DNA from: a virus
IMG/VR virus record: IMGVR_UViG_3300043395_001470
Coordinates: 1 to 54,313 of that record
Length of the DNA: 54,313 bases
Strand: one strand, 5' to 3'
Shown here: in pieces, positions 47,102 to 54,005 of the stretch
Position numbering within the stretch: the first letter of the stretch is position 1
Layout: each line of letters opens with the position of its first letter
The notes under the pieces: model-generated
Told to the model about the DNA's origin: nothing
Seen by the model: the letters and a program-made list of their open reading frames with translations, nothing else
Databases searched by the model: none
Translations under genes and position numbers: made by a program

Positions 47102-48124
47102 ATGGCAAGACCTTACTTCAGACAAGTTCCTAACTTTGAATATGTCAGCAGAAACTCTGGAGAACAAAACATCTCCGATTATATTGCTGTCAAAAATCTT
47201 TTCAAGAGAGGAAAGTTAAGAGATGATATCTTCGGAAATCTTAACTACTTCACAAAGTATAAGATCGTCGGTGATGAAAGACCTGATAATGTTGCATTTA
47301 AATTGTATGGAGATTCAACTCTTGATTGGGTTGTTCTTCTCTCCAATAACATTCTGAATATTCAAACAGAATGGCCTATGACTCAGAAAACCTTTGATCA
47401 AGTTATGCTTGAAAAATATGGTTCTTACGAAAATCTTTACTCTGGTATTCATCATTATGAAACAGAAGAAATTAGAGATTCTAAAGGAAGAATAGTTCTC
47501 AGAAGTGGACTCAGGATCTCACCAACTTGGAAAACAAACGGTAACTTTGTAGAGATTGTCAACTCTCAGATTGCTGTTATCTCATCAGGAGATTCAGTGA
47601 ATCCTTCATCAACTGTAACTGTTTATCTTGTAAATGGTATTCCTGGATTGGAAATAGGAAGTCAAGTTGCAATCAATAATGTTACCGAGAATCAATACAA
47701 TGGAAGACAAGTTGTAACAGAAATCCTTGCTCAGAATGGAAATGTTGTAACTGGTTTTAGATACAAACTATCATTTACTCCAAATATTGCATCTCCAACA
47801 TTATCAAATCCAAGAAAAGAAGAAGCATTATTCTTAGTTCCAGAAACATCTGCAGTTACAGCAAACTCTTATTATTATGAGTATTGGGATGCTGGTCTTG
47901 GATATTCAGTCTATGTTCCATCAACTTCTTTTGTGTCAACAGTAACCAATCACGAATACGAACTTCAGATTCAACAAGAAAGAAGAAATATTTTTACTCT
48001 GAAACCACAATATCTGAATGTCATCTTTAATGATCTCGATGATATTATGCCATATAAAAAAGGTGGCAGTCAGTATGTGAATGCCACCTTGAAGAGAGGA
48101 GAAAATATTAGACTGTTTGAATAG
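47102..48124 (+). CDS. 53: gp53 baseplate wedge protein
   Basis: The product has 340 residues, longer than T4 gp53 (about 196). The start YFRQVPNFEYVSRN, then YKIVGDERPDNVAFKLYGDS and TLDWVVLLSNNILNIQTEWP, is the gp53 family pattern. A beta-rich insert (residues 160-260) and a LysM-like end complete it. Its last 17 bases overlap the 3' end of the convergent homing endonuclease gene, and a terminator for that gene lies inside its coding region. Confidence 0.85.
   Translation: MARPYFRQVPNFEYVSRNSGEQNISDYIAVKNLFKRGKLRDDIFGNLNYFTKYKIVGDERPDNVAFKLYGDSTLDWVVLLSNNILNIQTEWPMTQKTFDQVMLEKYGSYENLYSGIHHYETEEIRDSKGRIVLRSGLRISPTWKTNGNFVEIVNSQIAVISSGDSVNPSSTVTVYLVNGIPGLEIGSQVAINNVTENQYNGRQVVTEILAQNGNVVTGFRYKLSFTPNIASPTLSNPRKEEALFLVPETSAVTANSYYYEYWDAGLGYSVYVPSTSFVSTVTNHEYELQIQQERRNIFTLKPQYLNVIFNDLDDIMPYKKGGSQYVNATLKRGENIRLFE
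48055..48090 (-). terminator. Terminator of the homing endonuclease inside gp53 coding sequence
   Basis: AAGGTGGCA and TGCCACCTT form a perfect 9-bp stem followed by TTTTT on the minus strand, while the plus strand codes for gp53 here. It lies 18 nt past the stop of the gene at 48108-48626. Confidence 0.65.
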
Positions 48125-48626
48125 ATTTTTTATTCCAAGGAATCCTTCCTTTGGTTGCTTCACTTATTTTTCTTTTAGTTTCTTCAGAATGTTTCTTTCC
48201 AGGTTTACCTTTTCTTTCTTGATGAATTTTTCTAAGTCTTTCTATACCCTCTGGAGTTTGTCTCGGTTTTCCTTTATTAGACTCTCCAATTTTTCTTTTA
48301 TGACTTTCACTAAGTTTTCTTCCTTTTAAGGAAGCACACATTTTTCTCCTTTCTTCATCCATAATAACACCAGAAACTCCATCACCACCATTTGTCTTAT
48401 TGTGAAGGATTCCAGTTCCTAAATCTTTTCTTCCAAACACAGCAATCATATAGATTTCGTGCTTAAATGCTTCTTCTTCAGTTAGATTTTGTTTGAGGAA
48501 CATTCTTTTATTTTTTTCTGGTGGATAAAATCCATTATGCTTTTGGTGGATTCTTCTACCTTTACCTTTACCAACATAATAAGGAGTTCCATCTTCACGC
48601 AAATAGGCGTAAGTGTAATAATTCAT
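48108..48626 (-). CDS. GIY-YIG homing endonuclease with NUMOD3 repeats
   Basis: The product has 172 residues. The N terminus MNYYTYAYLREDGTPYYVGK is a GIY-YIG core, with LTEEEAFKHEIYMIAVFGRK and the NKTNGGDGVSG block as in the gene at 20694. NUMOD3 repeats (KLSESHKRKIGESNKGKP, KHSEETKRKISEATKGRI) complete it. It lies between gp32 and gp53 and overlaps gp53's 3' end by 17 nt in convergent orientation, which suggests a mobile insertion at a conserved site. Confidence 0.9.
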   Translation of the reverse strand: MNYYTYAYLREDGTPYYVGKGKGRRIHQKHNGFYPPEKNKRMFLKQNLTEEEAFKHEIYMIAVFGRKDLGTGILHNKTNGGDGVSGVIMDEERRKMCASLKGRKLSESHKRKIGESNKGKPRQTPEGIERLRKIHQERKGKPGKKHSEETKRKISEATKGRIPWNKKSIQTV

Positions 48627-48635
48627 AATTCTACT

Positions 48636-48707
48636 CTGTAAGTCGCAATATTATTTATACAAGAAAAGGTGCCGAAGCACCCTTTCCACCCATAATGCGA
48701 CTTACAG
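48636..48707 (-). promoter_or_regulatory. Late promoter and UUCG terminator enclosed by a 12-bp inverted repeat, leader of the gene at 48108-48626
   Basis: Outer arms CTGTAAGTCGCA (48636-48647) and TGCGACTTACAG (48696-48707) pair perfectly. Inside are TATAAATA (48652-48659) and the hairpin GGTGC/GCACC with a UUCG loop (48668-48682). The ATG lies 9 nt beyond the inner arm, behind AGAGTAGAATT. Confidence 0.75.
48663..48683 (-). terminator. Intrinsic terminator after gp32 with UUCG tetraloop
   Basis: On the minus strand GGGTGC, TTCG, GCACC, then TTTTC form a classic stable terminator, about 35 nt past the gp32 stop. Confidence 0.8.
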
Positions 48708-48717
48708 GTAATGTTAT

Positions 48718-49653
48718 TTAGTCGTTGGCTAAACGAGAAAAATATGCCATCGCATCATCTTCATCCTCATCAGAAGTTTCAATCTTAGGAAGTGAAGGAG
48801 ACTTGCTGCGAGCAAAGGATTGCTCCAGTTCTGCAATCACATTCTCTTCCTTAGAAGGAGTTTGAGTGTAAGATTCATACTCATCTTCCTGCTCTTGAAC
48901 AGCAGCACGAGCAGACTTCTGACCCAGAACATACTTCAGACGCTTCTCAAGATCCTCATAAGACTTGAACTGATCAGGAGCAACGATAGCAGAGAGAGAA
49001 TACTCTTTCTTCCAAAGTGCTTCAAGTGCGTCATCATCATCCAGCAGTGCAGAAGGAGAATCAAACTCAGACTTATCATAGTTCCAGTAACCTTCAACCT
49101 TACGAATCTTCAGACGGAAGTTTGCTCCACCCCAGAAATCAAAAGGATTGATAGGTTCTTCATCTTCAAACTCAGGTTGCATTGCATTCAGGATCTTATC
49201 AAAGATCTTCTTACCAAACTTGAACAGGAAGACTTTACCTTCGTTCTCAGGATGGGCAGGATCCTTTACAACGTAGATGTTTGCAAAGTAAGACAGTTTG
49301 CGCTTCTGCTTACGAACAGTTTCTTTATCCTTCTCACTACCACTGTTCCAGAGTTCACGGTTGTGCTCGGACACAGGATCCTTCTGACCAATAGTAGTCA
49401 GAGAGTTCTCGATGTACCAACCACCGTTACCTTGGAATGCATGAGAATACATCTTGACCCAGGGGAGTTCTTCACCTTCAGGTGCAGGAAGGAAACGAAT
49501 AATTGCGGAACCAACACCAGTCTTATCCATTTCTGGTTTCCAGAAACGTTCATCAGCACCACCAGAACCAGTGCTCATTTTTTCTACTTCCTTCACCAGT
49601 TTCTCAGTGAGAGAACCCAGTTTAGATTGCTTTTTCAGATTTTCGAAAGACAT
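48718..49653 (-). CDS. 32: gp32 single-stranded DNA-binding protein
   Basis: The product has 311 residues (T4 gp32 is 301). The N-terminal basic part (SFENLKKQSKLGSLTEKLVK) resembles the cooperativity domain. The OB-fold core has VGSAIIRFLPAPEGEELPWV, SHAFQGNGGWYIENSLTTIG and WNYDKSEFDSPSALLDDDDA. The C terminus is very acidic (ETSDEDEDDAMAYF), as needed for contacts with replication proteins. The protein has no Cys at all, so the T4 zinc site is missing (only His71 remains). It is the last gene of a replication block. Confidence 0.95.
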   Translation of the reverse strand: MSFENLKKQSKLGSLTEKLVKEVEKMSTGSGGADERFWKPEMDKTGVGSAIIRFLPAPEGEELPWVKMYSHAFQGNGGWYIENSLTTIGQKDPVSEHNRELWNSGSEKDKETVRKQKRKLSYFANIYVVKDPAHPENEGKVFLFKFGKKIFDKILNAMQPEFEDEEPINPFDFWGGANFRLKIRKVEGYWNYDKSEFDSPSALLDDDDALEALWKKEYSLSAIVAPDQFKSYEDLEKRLKYVLGQKSARAAVQEQEDEYESYTQTPSKEENVIAELEQSFARSKSPSLPKIETSDEDEDDAMAYFSRLAND

Positions 49654-49701
49654 TTGTATACCTCGGATTGTTTGGATTTGGCCTTTGTGTACCCCATCAG
49701 T

Positions 49702-50046
49702 CTACAGGTCGGAACCTGTCTTGTCAATACGTTCCTTCATGGTCTCCAGCAGTTGTGTCATGTTGTTAAAAATGACATTCATATCAACATGAGGAGGAAG
49801 ACCCATCATCTGAGCAGACTCTTTGATTCTTTCTTTCATCTTGATTGCCTCAGGATCATCAGAAAGTTTCAAACGAGTATAAAGAATCTGTTGTTTGTTT
49901 AACAGTTTTTCCAGAAGAGAAACATGAAACAACTTTTCCTCCTTTGTCATTCGAGGAAATTCAAATACATTTCTGTATACATCTTCTTGTAATGTTGAGA
50001 TTTCAGCCATCTCAGCACGAACAAGATCGGAATCAAAAAAACTCAT
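49702..50046 (-). CDS. DUF1825 family protein
   Basis: The product has 114 residues and starts MSFFDSDLVRAEMAEISTLQ. This N terminus (FFDS.LV..E) with KEEKLFHVSLLEKLLNKQQI and LSDDPEAIKMKERI fits DUF1825, a small helical family known from cyanobacteria and their phages. The function is unknown. I chose the ATG at 50046, which overlaps the gp59 stop (ATGA) and has a GGAGG ribosome-binding site. A longer frame upstream is not likely. Confidence 0.75.
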   Translation of the reverse strand: MSFFDSDLVRAEMAEISTLQEDVYRNVFEFPRMTKEEKLFHVSLLEKLLNKQQILYTRLKLSDDPEAIKMKERIKESAQMMGLPPHVDMNVIFNNMTQLLETMKERIDKTGSDL

Positions 50047-50633
50047 GTTCCTCCAACAATCTGCTTGAGTATCTTTTTGTAATGGAATACATCTATATGT
50101 AGGAACGGAGAATATTTTTTCATTTTCAAACTGACGGTTTCCCACACAGGATCTTTTAATTTCTTATCAAAGTTTTTCCCGAACAGGAATATTTTGTCGT
50201 ATATGACTAGTGTTTCTATGCTAATTTTCCCGATCAGGAACATCTTTAAAAGGGGTGGATGTCCCTTAGAACAGTCAAAGACTTCTTCAAACTTATTTTC
50301 AAATAGTTGTTGAGACTCTTCCTTAAACAAATAGGATAGAGATTGTATTCTTTTTTGCCAAGACTTATATCGAGATTCCCCCTCTTTAATCATCTCTCCA
50401 ATCCATACAGTCTGAGGATCAGTACAACTTACAAAGTTTGCTACAAAGAAATCTATCACTTCCTTATCTTCTTTCTGTCGTGATAGTTTCTCAAACCAAT
50501 AACGATCCTTCCTCTTGTAGAAGGACTGAAGAGATGCACGACTTTTACCTTGATACTTGTGATAATCGTAAGAATCTTTTGTAAAGTGATTCTTTAGGGC
50601 AAGGTAAGTCTTATAAGTATCAAAAGGCACCAT
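50043..50633 (-). CDS. 59: gp59 loader of the replicative helicase
   Basis: The product has 196 residues (T4 gp59 is 217). The pattern KSRASLQSFYKRKDRYWFEK, then VNFVSCTDPQ-like block (FFVANFVSCTDPQTVWIGEM) and HPPLLKMFLIGKISIETLVI, is that of gp59, which loads the gp41 helicase onto gp32-covered DNA. T4 has the same order gp32, gp59, gp33, except for the DUF1825 gene here. The region before the ATG carries repeated element B instead of a clear ribosome-binding site. Confidence 0.85.
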   Translation of the reverse strand: MVPFDTYKTYLALKNHFTKDSYDYHKYQGKSRASLQSFYKRKDRYWFEKLSRQKEDKEVIDFFVANFVSCTDPQTVWIGEMIKEGESRYKSWQKRIQSLSYLFKEESQQLFENKFEEVFDCSKGHPPLLKMFLIGKISIETLVIYDKIFLFGKNFDKKLKDPVWETVSLKMKKYSPFLHIDVFHYKKILKQIVGGT

Positions 50634-50690
50634 TCAAAAAAGTAATATAGTGATTTTTTGCCGGGAATTTTTTCCCCCTAAAATGGAATT
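50634..50690 (-). promoter_or_regulatory. Repeated regulatory element B (GGGAA/TTCCC dyad) before gp59
   Basis: On the minus strand TTTTAGGGGGAAAAAATTCC is followed by CGG, an A-rich spacer and CTATATTACTTTTTTGA right up to the ATG. It matches element A at 33220-33272 in order and most bases. TATATT could be a -10 without a TTGACA. Confidence 0.65.
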
Positions 50691-50946
50691 AAAAGACTAA
50701 TCTGGCACGAGAAGTCTTCTTAAGGAAGTTTAACTCCATAGCCTCGTACTTGATCTTTTCCTTAAGAGGTTTGGAAATAAGTTTCGGAACAGACTCAACA
50801 TCAATGCTATTCTTTTCACAGAAGTGAACGATAGCATCAATGTAATTCATGTCTTCATTATGTTGCACGAGATTCTCGATCTCTTGGGCAAATCGAGAAG
50901 GGCAGAAAAACTTATTCTCTAATGCTTTTTCTAATTCATTCTCCAT
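50689..50946 (-). CDS. 33: gp33 late transcription co-activator
   Basis: The product has 85 residues and starts MENELEKALENKFFCPSRFA. The motif YIDAIVHFCEKNSIDVESVP, then KLISKPLKEKIKYEAMELNF, fits T4 gp33 (same layout YLEA...FLEENSIP...). gp33 binds the RNA polymerase beta flap and links it to the sliding clamp to activate late promoters. I chose the ATG at 50946, with AGGT 5 nt upstream. Its sigma-like promoter lies at 50993-51020. Confidence 0.85.
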   Translation of the reverse strand: MENELEKALENKFFCPSRFAQEIENLVQHNEDMNYIDAIVHFCEKNSIDVESVPKLISKPLKEKIKYEAMELNFLKKTSRARLVF

Positions 50947-50992
50947 TTGACCTAACACAGTGATGTACAATCTTTTTCCTCAACTTTTGTTC

Positions 50993-51020
50993 ATTCTAAC
51001 ATATAAAAATATAAAGTCAA
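50993..51020 (-). promoter_or_regulatory. Sigma70-like promoter for gp33
   Basis: TTGACT (51015-51020), 16 nt, TAGAAT (50993-50998) on the minus strand. Each hexamer has one mismatch from consensus. Confidence 0.55.
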
Positions 51021-51691
51021 GAAACCTGCTGGAGTTTATCGTTAACAAATTTCTTGATGTATTGTGTAAGCAGTCTTATGTATTTTGTTTTGTCGTATTC
51101 TTCGTAAACTTCTACTTCTCCATTTTCACAAGTCATGATAATCACGAACTTCTTTACGGATAATCCAGTGAGTTCATGAAGCATACAAGCATATGCGCAG
51201 CACTGAACAAAGTATCCGTCAATCCACTCTCGTGGTTTTGGTTGTTTAGAAGTTTTAAAATCGATGATTGATAGTTCTCCATCAAATTCAGCAATACAAT
51301 CTACAGTGCCAGCAACACCTAAGTATTGACTATAAAGAGAACCTTCAAGAGCATAAATATTATTTATACGATTAAGAGCAGGTTTTGCAATCTTAAATAA
51401 GTGTTCGGAAATCGGTTGAACATCGGATAAATTCCGATTATGTAAGTAATCTTCAACAAGTGTATGAAGATCTGTTCCCCGACTTGTAGCCTTACGAGTA
51501 ATCTTATCTGCTTCCTCTTCACCAACCTTGGCTCTCCAAGAAGCAAACTTTTCTTTACTATAATGACTGATGACAGAAGTGATAGAAACGAACTTTTGGA
51601 GTTCTTCTAAGGTAGGAACCTTATAATAACGAACTCCATCAATCATCTCCCTCTCAAGTTGAGGGAGATTCAATTCAACATGATTAAACAT
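51017..51691 (-). CDS. PD-(D/E)XK (RecB/Cas4-like) nuclease
   Basis: The product has 224 residues. Conserved elements: ITSVISHYSKEKFASWRAKV, RGTDLHTLVEDYL, then the active-site pattern GTVDCIAEFDGELSIIDFKT (Asp, then D-F-K) and QCCAYACMLHELTG. These fit the PDDEXK_1 family of exonucleases. It may degrade host DNA or act in recombination. The start overlaps the phoH stop, so the two are coupled. Confidence 0.8.
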   Translation of the reverse strand: MFNHVELNLPQLEREMIDGVRYYKVPTLEELQKFVSITSVISHYSKEKFASWRAKVGEEEADKITRKATSRGTDLHTLVEDYLHNRNLSDVQPISEHLFKIAKPALNRINNIYALEGSLYSQYLGVAGTVDCIAEFDGELSIIDFKTSKQPKPREWIDGYFVQCCAYACMLHELTGLSVKKFVIIMTCENGEVEVYEEYDKTKYIRLLTQYIKKFVNDKLQQVS

Positions 51692-52440
51692 CAGAGATTC
51701 AATTCCATTTTAGCAACAAGATATTCCTTACACAAACCTGAACGAACAATATCTTCTACACCAAACTCAATCATAGACATAGAAGGCATGACTCTCAGAA
51801 TACGCATGAAGTCAACGATACCATTGCGTTCATTAGTCTTCACGAGGTCCGACTGAGTTGCATCACCACAGAACATGATTTTAGAGTTCTCACCAACACG
51901 GGTGATAATCGAATCAAGTTCGTGGAAGTTCAAGTTTTGAAATTCATCTACAATAATGATTGCATTGTCCAGAGTAGTTCCCCGAATAAAAGAAGTACTC
52001 CAAAAACTAATCGTTCCTTGAGTTTTGAGGTTCCCATAGAGCATTTCGAAAGCAGAATCGTCTGGCATTTCGAACATGTATTTAACCATGTTCTTATAAG
52101 GAATCTGATAAAGACTTGACTTATCTTCGTGGTCTCCAGGTAGGAATCCAATCTCTCGTGTTGCTACCAGAGAACGAACAAGATAAATCTTTTCGTAAGG
52201 AGTCTTCTCATCAAGAACATCACGCAGAGCATTGTAAAGTGTGATGAAAGTCTTACCAGTACCAGCAGCACCGTAAGCTACAACATTTTGTTCAAGTTTA
52301 TATTGTTTAAATAATGCCTCCTGATTATCTGTCAAAGGATCAATCGTCTTCATTATGTCGAGATTGATTGGCTTCTTGCGTTTCATTTGTCTGTTGCTCA
52401 TTCCAAATGGTACAGGATTCGGTGCTCTTTTACGTGCCAT
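51691..52440 (-). CDS. phoH: PhoH-like ATPase
   Basis: The product has 249 residues. Walker A GAAGTGKT and Walker B IIVDEFQN are clear, with VRSLVATREIGFLPGDHEDK and ITRVGENSKIMFCGDATQSD around. This is a common cyanophage gene. PhoH is an ATPase of uncertain role, and in cyanophages it is not clearly controlled by phosphate. No Pho box is visible here. The gene is in the thyX-gp32 transcription unit. Confidence 0.9.
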   Translation of the reverse strand: MARKRAPNPVPFGMSNRQMKRKKPINLDIMKTIDPLTDNQEALFKQYKLEQNVVAYGAAGTGKTFITLYNALRDVLDEKTPYEKIYLVRSLVATREIGFLPGDHEDKSSLYQIPYKNMVKYMFEMPDDSAFEMLYGNLKTQGTISFWSTSFIRGTTLDNAIIIVDEFQNLNFHELDSIITRVGENSKIMFCGDATQSDLVKTNERNGIVDFMRILRVMPSMSMIEFGVEDIVRSGLCKEYLVAKMELNL

Positions 52441-52443
52441 ATA

Positions 52444-52692
52444 TTAAATTTTAAAAGGTTTTACAGTTGCTCCAGGCATTTTTGAAGCCTTACGAAGGAC
52501 TTCATTCCACCCTGGATTTTTCTTGACAAGTTTTTCTTGCCACTCACCCACCTCACCAACTCCAGCACATCCTTGAGACCAGTCTTTGTCCCAATCTGGG
52601 TTATCCTTTCTCCATTGTTCATAATCAGCAACTGACATAACAAGTTCTTGTGTATCACCTGTCTTTAAATTTTTAACTGGATATACTGGCAT
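52444..52692 (-). CDS. FmdB-like small protein without zinc cysteines
   Basis: The product has 82 residues and starts MPVYPVKNLKTGDTQELVMS. The N terminus resembles cyanophage FmdB-like proteins (PVY..KN.KTG....MSV.DYE.W). The C-terminal GWNEVLRKASKMPGATVKPF is also typical. Only one Cys is present, so a zinc ribbon is absent. The function is unknown. A late box AATAAATA overlaps the thyX stop upstream. Confidence 0.65.
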   Translation of the reverse strand: MPVYPVKNLKTGDTQELVMSVADYEQWRKDNPDWDKDWSQGCAGVGEVGEWQEKLVKKNPGWNEVLRKASKMPGATVKPFKI

Positions 52693-52714
52693 GATTTAAA
52701 ATAATGTATAGGGA

Positions 52715-52722
52715 TATTTATT
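52715..52722 (-). promoter_or_regulatory. Late promoter (AATAAATA) between thyX and the FmdB-like gene
   Basis: AATAAATA on the minus strand overlaps the thyX stop codon and lies 23-30 nt before the ATG at 52692. Confidence 0.5.
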
Positions 52723-53437
52723 CGATAGTAATAGATGGGGCATCAACACATTCAGAGCATCCCTCACGAGTCCAACCAAGTGCTTCAGATACAGCAGGGA
52801 ACTGGCAAGTGAAGATACAACGAACGAGTTCTGCAATCTCCATGTGTTCCTTCTGTGTACCATGAGCAGATCGCAGATCGATATAATGGATCCACGACCT
52901 TACAGAACCGGTCATATAGAGTCTTGTGGGGGTCGCCAAGGGCAGTACAAACCTTGCACACTCCTTTGCCACACCTTTATCAAGAAGACGATTGTAGAGT
53001 CGCAGAGCATTCTCAAAATGAACTCGGATATCTTCTGTCAGAGTCAGTTTTAAATAGTCAGGAATATCATCAATACTGTTCTGACGATTCTTAGTGTCCT
53101 GACGACGAAGTTCAGGAAGAGGAATTGTCTTATTCAGAAGATTAGTATCAGCATATCGTTGCGAAAATTCTTGATATGTGAAGGACCTATGGCGCAAAAT
53201 TTGTGCTGCAATACCACGAGTCGTATTGATCTCTACAGTCATTGATGCTTGCTCAAAGATGCTCCAGTGCTGATGCTGAATACAATACTTGAGTAGTCCA
53301 GAGAACTTTTCATTCTCCTGATTGGCAGGGTTACTTACGCGAGCACAATATGCCATGTGCTTTTCTGCGTCAGGAGTAACACTGATTAGTTTTACTTCTG
53401 GTTTCATAAACTCAAATTCTTCAATCTGGGTATCCAT
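52718..53437 (-). CDS. thyX: Flavin-dependent thymidylate synthase ThyX
   Basis: The product has 239 residues. The ThyX signature RHRSFTYQEFSQR is at residues 82-94. Other family blocks are VSNPANQENEKFSGLLKYCI, QHWSIFEQASMTVEI and RSWIHYIDLRSAHGTQKEHM. It makes dTMP from dUMP with FAD and methylenetetrahydrofolate. I chose the ATG at 53437 because a GAGG ribosome-binding site lies 6 nt upstream and it overlaps the preceding gene by 17 nt. A longer frame to 53491 has no such site. Confidence 0.95.
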   Translation of the reverse strand: MDTQIEEFEFMKPEVKLISVTPDAEKHMAYCARVSNPANQENEKFSGLLKYCIQHQHWSIFEQASMTVEINTTRGIAAQILRHRSFTYQEFSQRYADTNLLNKTIPLPELRRQDTKNRQNSIDDIPDYLKLTLTEDIRVHFENALRLYNRLLDKGVAKECARFVLPLATPTRLYMTGSVRSWIHYIDLRSAHGTQKEHMEIAELVRCIFTCQFPAVSEALGWTREGCSECVDAPSITIE

Positions 53438-53591
53438 CGTCGTCCTCAAAGATTTCATCATAGTCGGTAATGTGAGGAACAATGTCCTCATAGTTCATGT
53501 AAGAATCAACATCAGAATAAACTTCTGACTTAAGGCAATCAACAAGAGATTCCAGATTCCTAATGATTAGTTTTAGTCTTTCTTTGTCCAT
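53421..53591 (-). CDS. Small acidic protein, function unknown
   Basis: The product has 56 residues and starts MDKERLKLIIRNLESLVDCL. The C terminus is very acidic (DYDEIFEDDDGYPD). I chose the ATG at 53591 because GGAGG lies 8 nt upstream; a longer frame would run through the promoter and terminator. It is the first gene of the thyX operon. Confidence 0.7.
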   Translation of the reverse strand: MDKERLKLIIRNLESLVDCLKSEVYSDVDSYMNYEDIVPHITDYDEIFEDDDGYPD

Positions 53592-53613
53592 CTCATGAAC
53601 CTCCACAAAGGTA

Positions 53614-53642
53614 ATTATAAGTAAAAAAAAGAGGAGTGTCAA
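53614..53642 (-). promoter_or_regulatory. Perfect sigma70 promoter for the thyX-gp32 block
   Basis: TTGACA (53637-53642), 17 nt, TATAAT (53614-53619) on the minus strand. The -35 lies in the 3' arm of a terminator hairpin and the spacer is its U-tract. Confidence 0.85.
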
Positions 53643-53651
53643 GCACTCCTC
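53623..53651 (-). terminator. Intrinsic terminator fused to a promoter
   Basis: On the minus strand GAGGAGTG and CACTCCTC form an 8-bp stem with a 5-nt loop, followed by eight T. It ends transcription of the gene at 53661-53978. Confidence 0.85.
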
Positions 53652-53660
53652 TTTTAACAT

Positions 53661-53978
53661 TTAATCTCTTTGACGCCAATCTTCTGGTTTATCTCCTGTA
53701 AAGAAATCGATAATATCATCAGCACCATTAAATCCAGTGCGATGATTTGAAGGATCAGGATCACCCAAATCCAATGCATTCATAAAGTCATCCAGACTAC
53801 CCTCTTGCATATCTGGATTTGCAGCACGGCGTCTTGCTTGCCTTAACATTGTTGCAGCAGAACGATTTGCCTTTGCAAGTTTTTCTGCCCATATCATTTC
53901 ACTTAACTCTACGGATTCACCTTTAACAATTCTCTCGCAGATTGCTTCAAGGCGTAAACGATATTGAGTAGAGAGCAT
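53661..53978 (-). CDS. Conserved-type cyanophage protein, function unknown
   Basis: The product has 105 residues and starts MLSTQYRLRLEAICERIVKG. The first half is helical and basic (WAEKLAKANRSAATMLRQAR) and the second half acidic (LDLGDPDPSNHRTGF, DDIIDFFTGDKPEDWRQ). I remember similar proteins next to speD and thyX in cyanophages, without function. A CTAAATA late box after the speD stop and GGAGAAG ribosome-binding site lie upstream. Confidence 0.75.
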   Translation of the reverse strand: MLSTQYRLRLEAICERIVKGESVELSEMIWAEKLAKANRSAATMLRQARRRAANPDMQEGSLDDFMNALDLGDPDPSNHRTGFNGADDIIDFFTGDKPEDWRQRD

Positions 53979-53998
53979 ATACTTCTCCAGATATAGTA

Positions 53999-54005
53999 TA
54001 TTTAG
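53999..54005 (-). promoter_or_regulatory. Late promoter box (CTAAATA) for the gene at 53661-53978
   Basis: CTAAATA on the minus strand follows the speD stop codon at once and lies 21-27 nt before the ATG at 53978. Confidence 0.5.

Noticed and set aside
11036-48626. Group I introns carrying the endonuclease genes
   Set aside because: All five genes lie between complete reading frames. No interrupted gene was found, so they are free-standing.
48820-49902. Long plus-strand reading frame of 360 codons opposite gp32
   Set aside because: It is the antisense shadow of gp32 and DUF1825. No ribosome-binding site or promoter, and the product lacks any family pattern.
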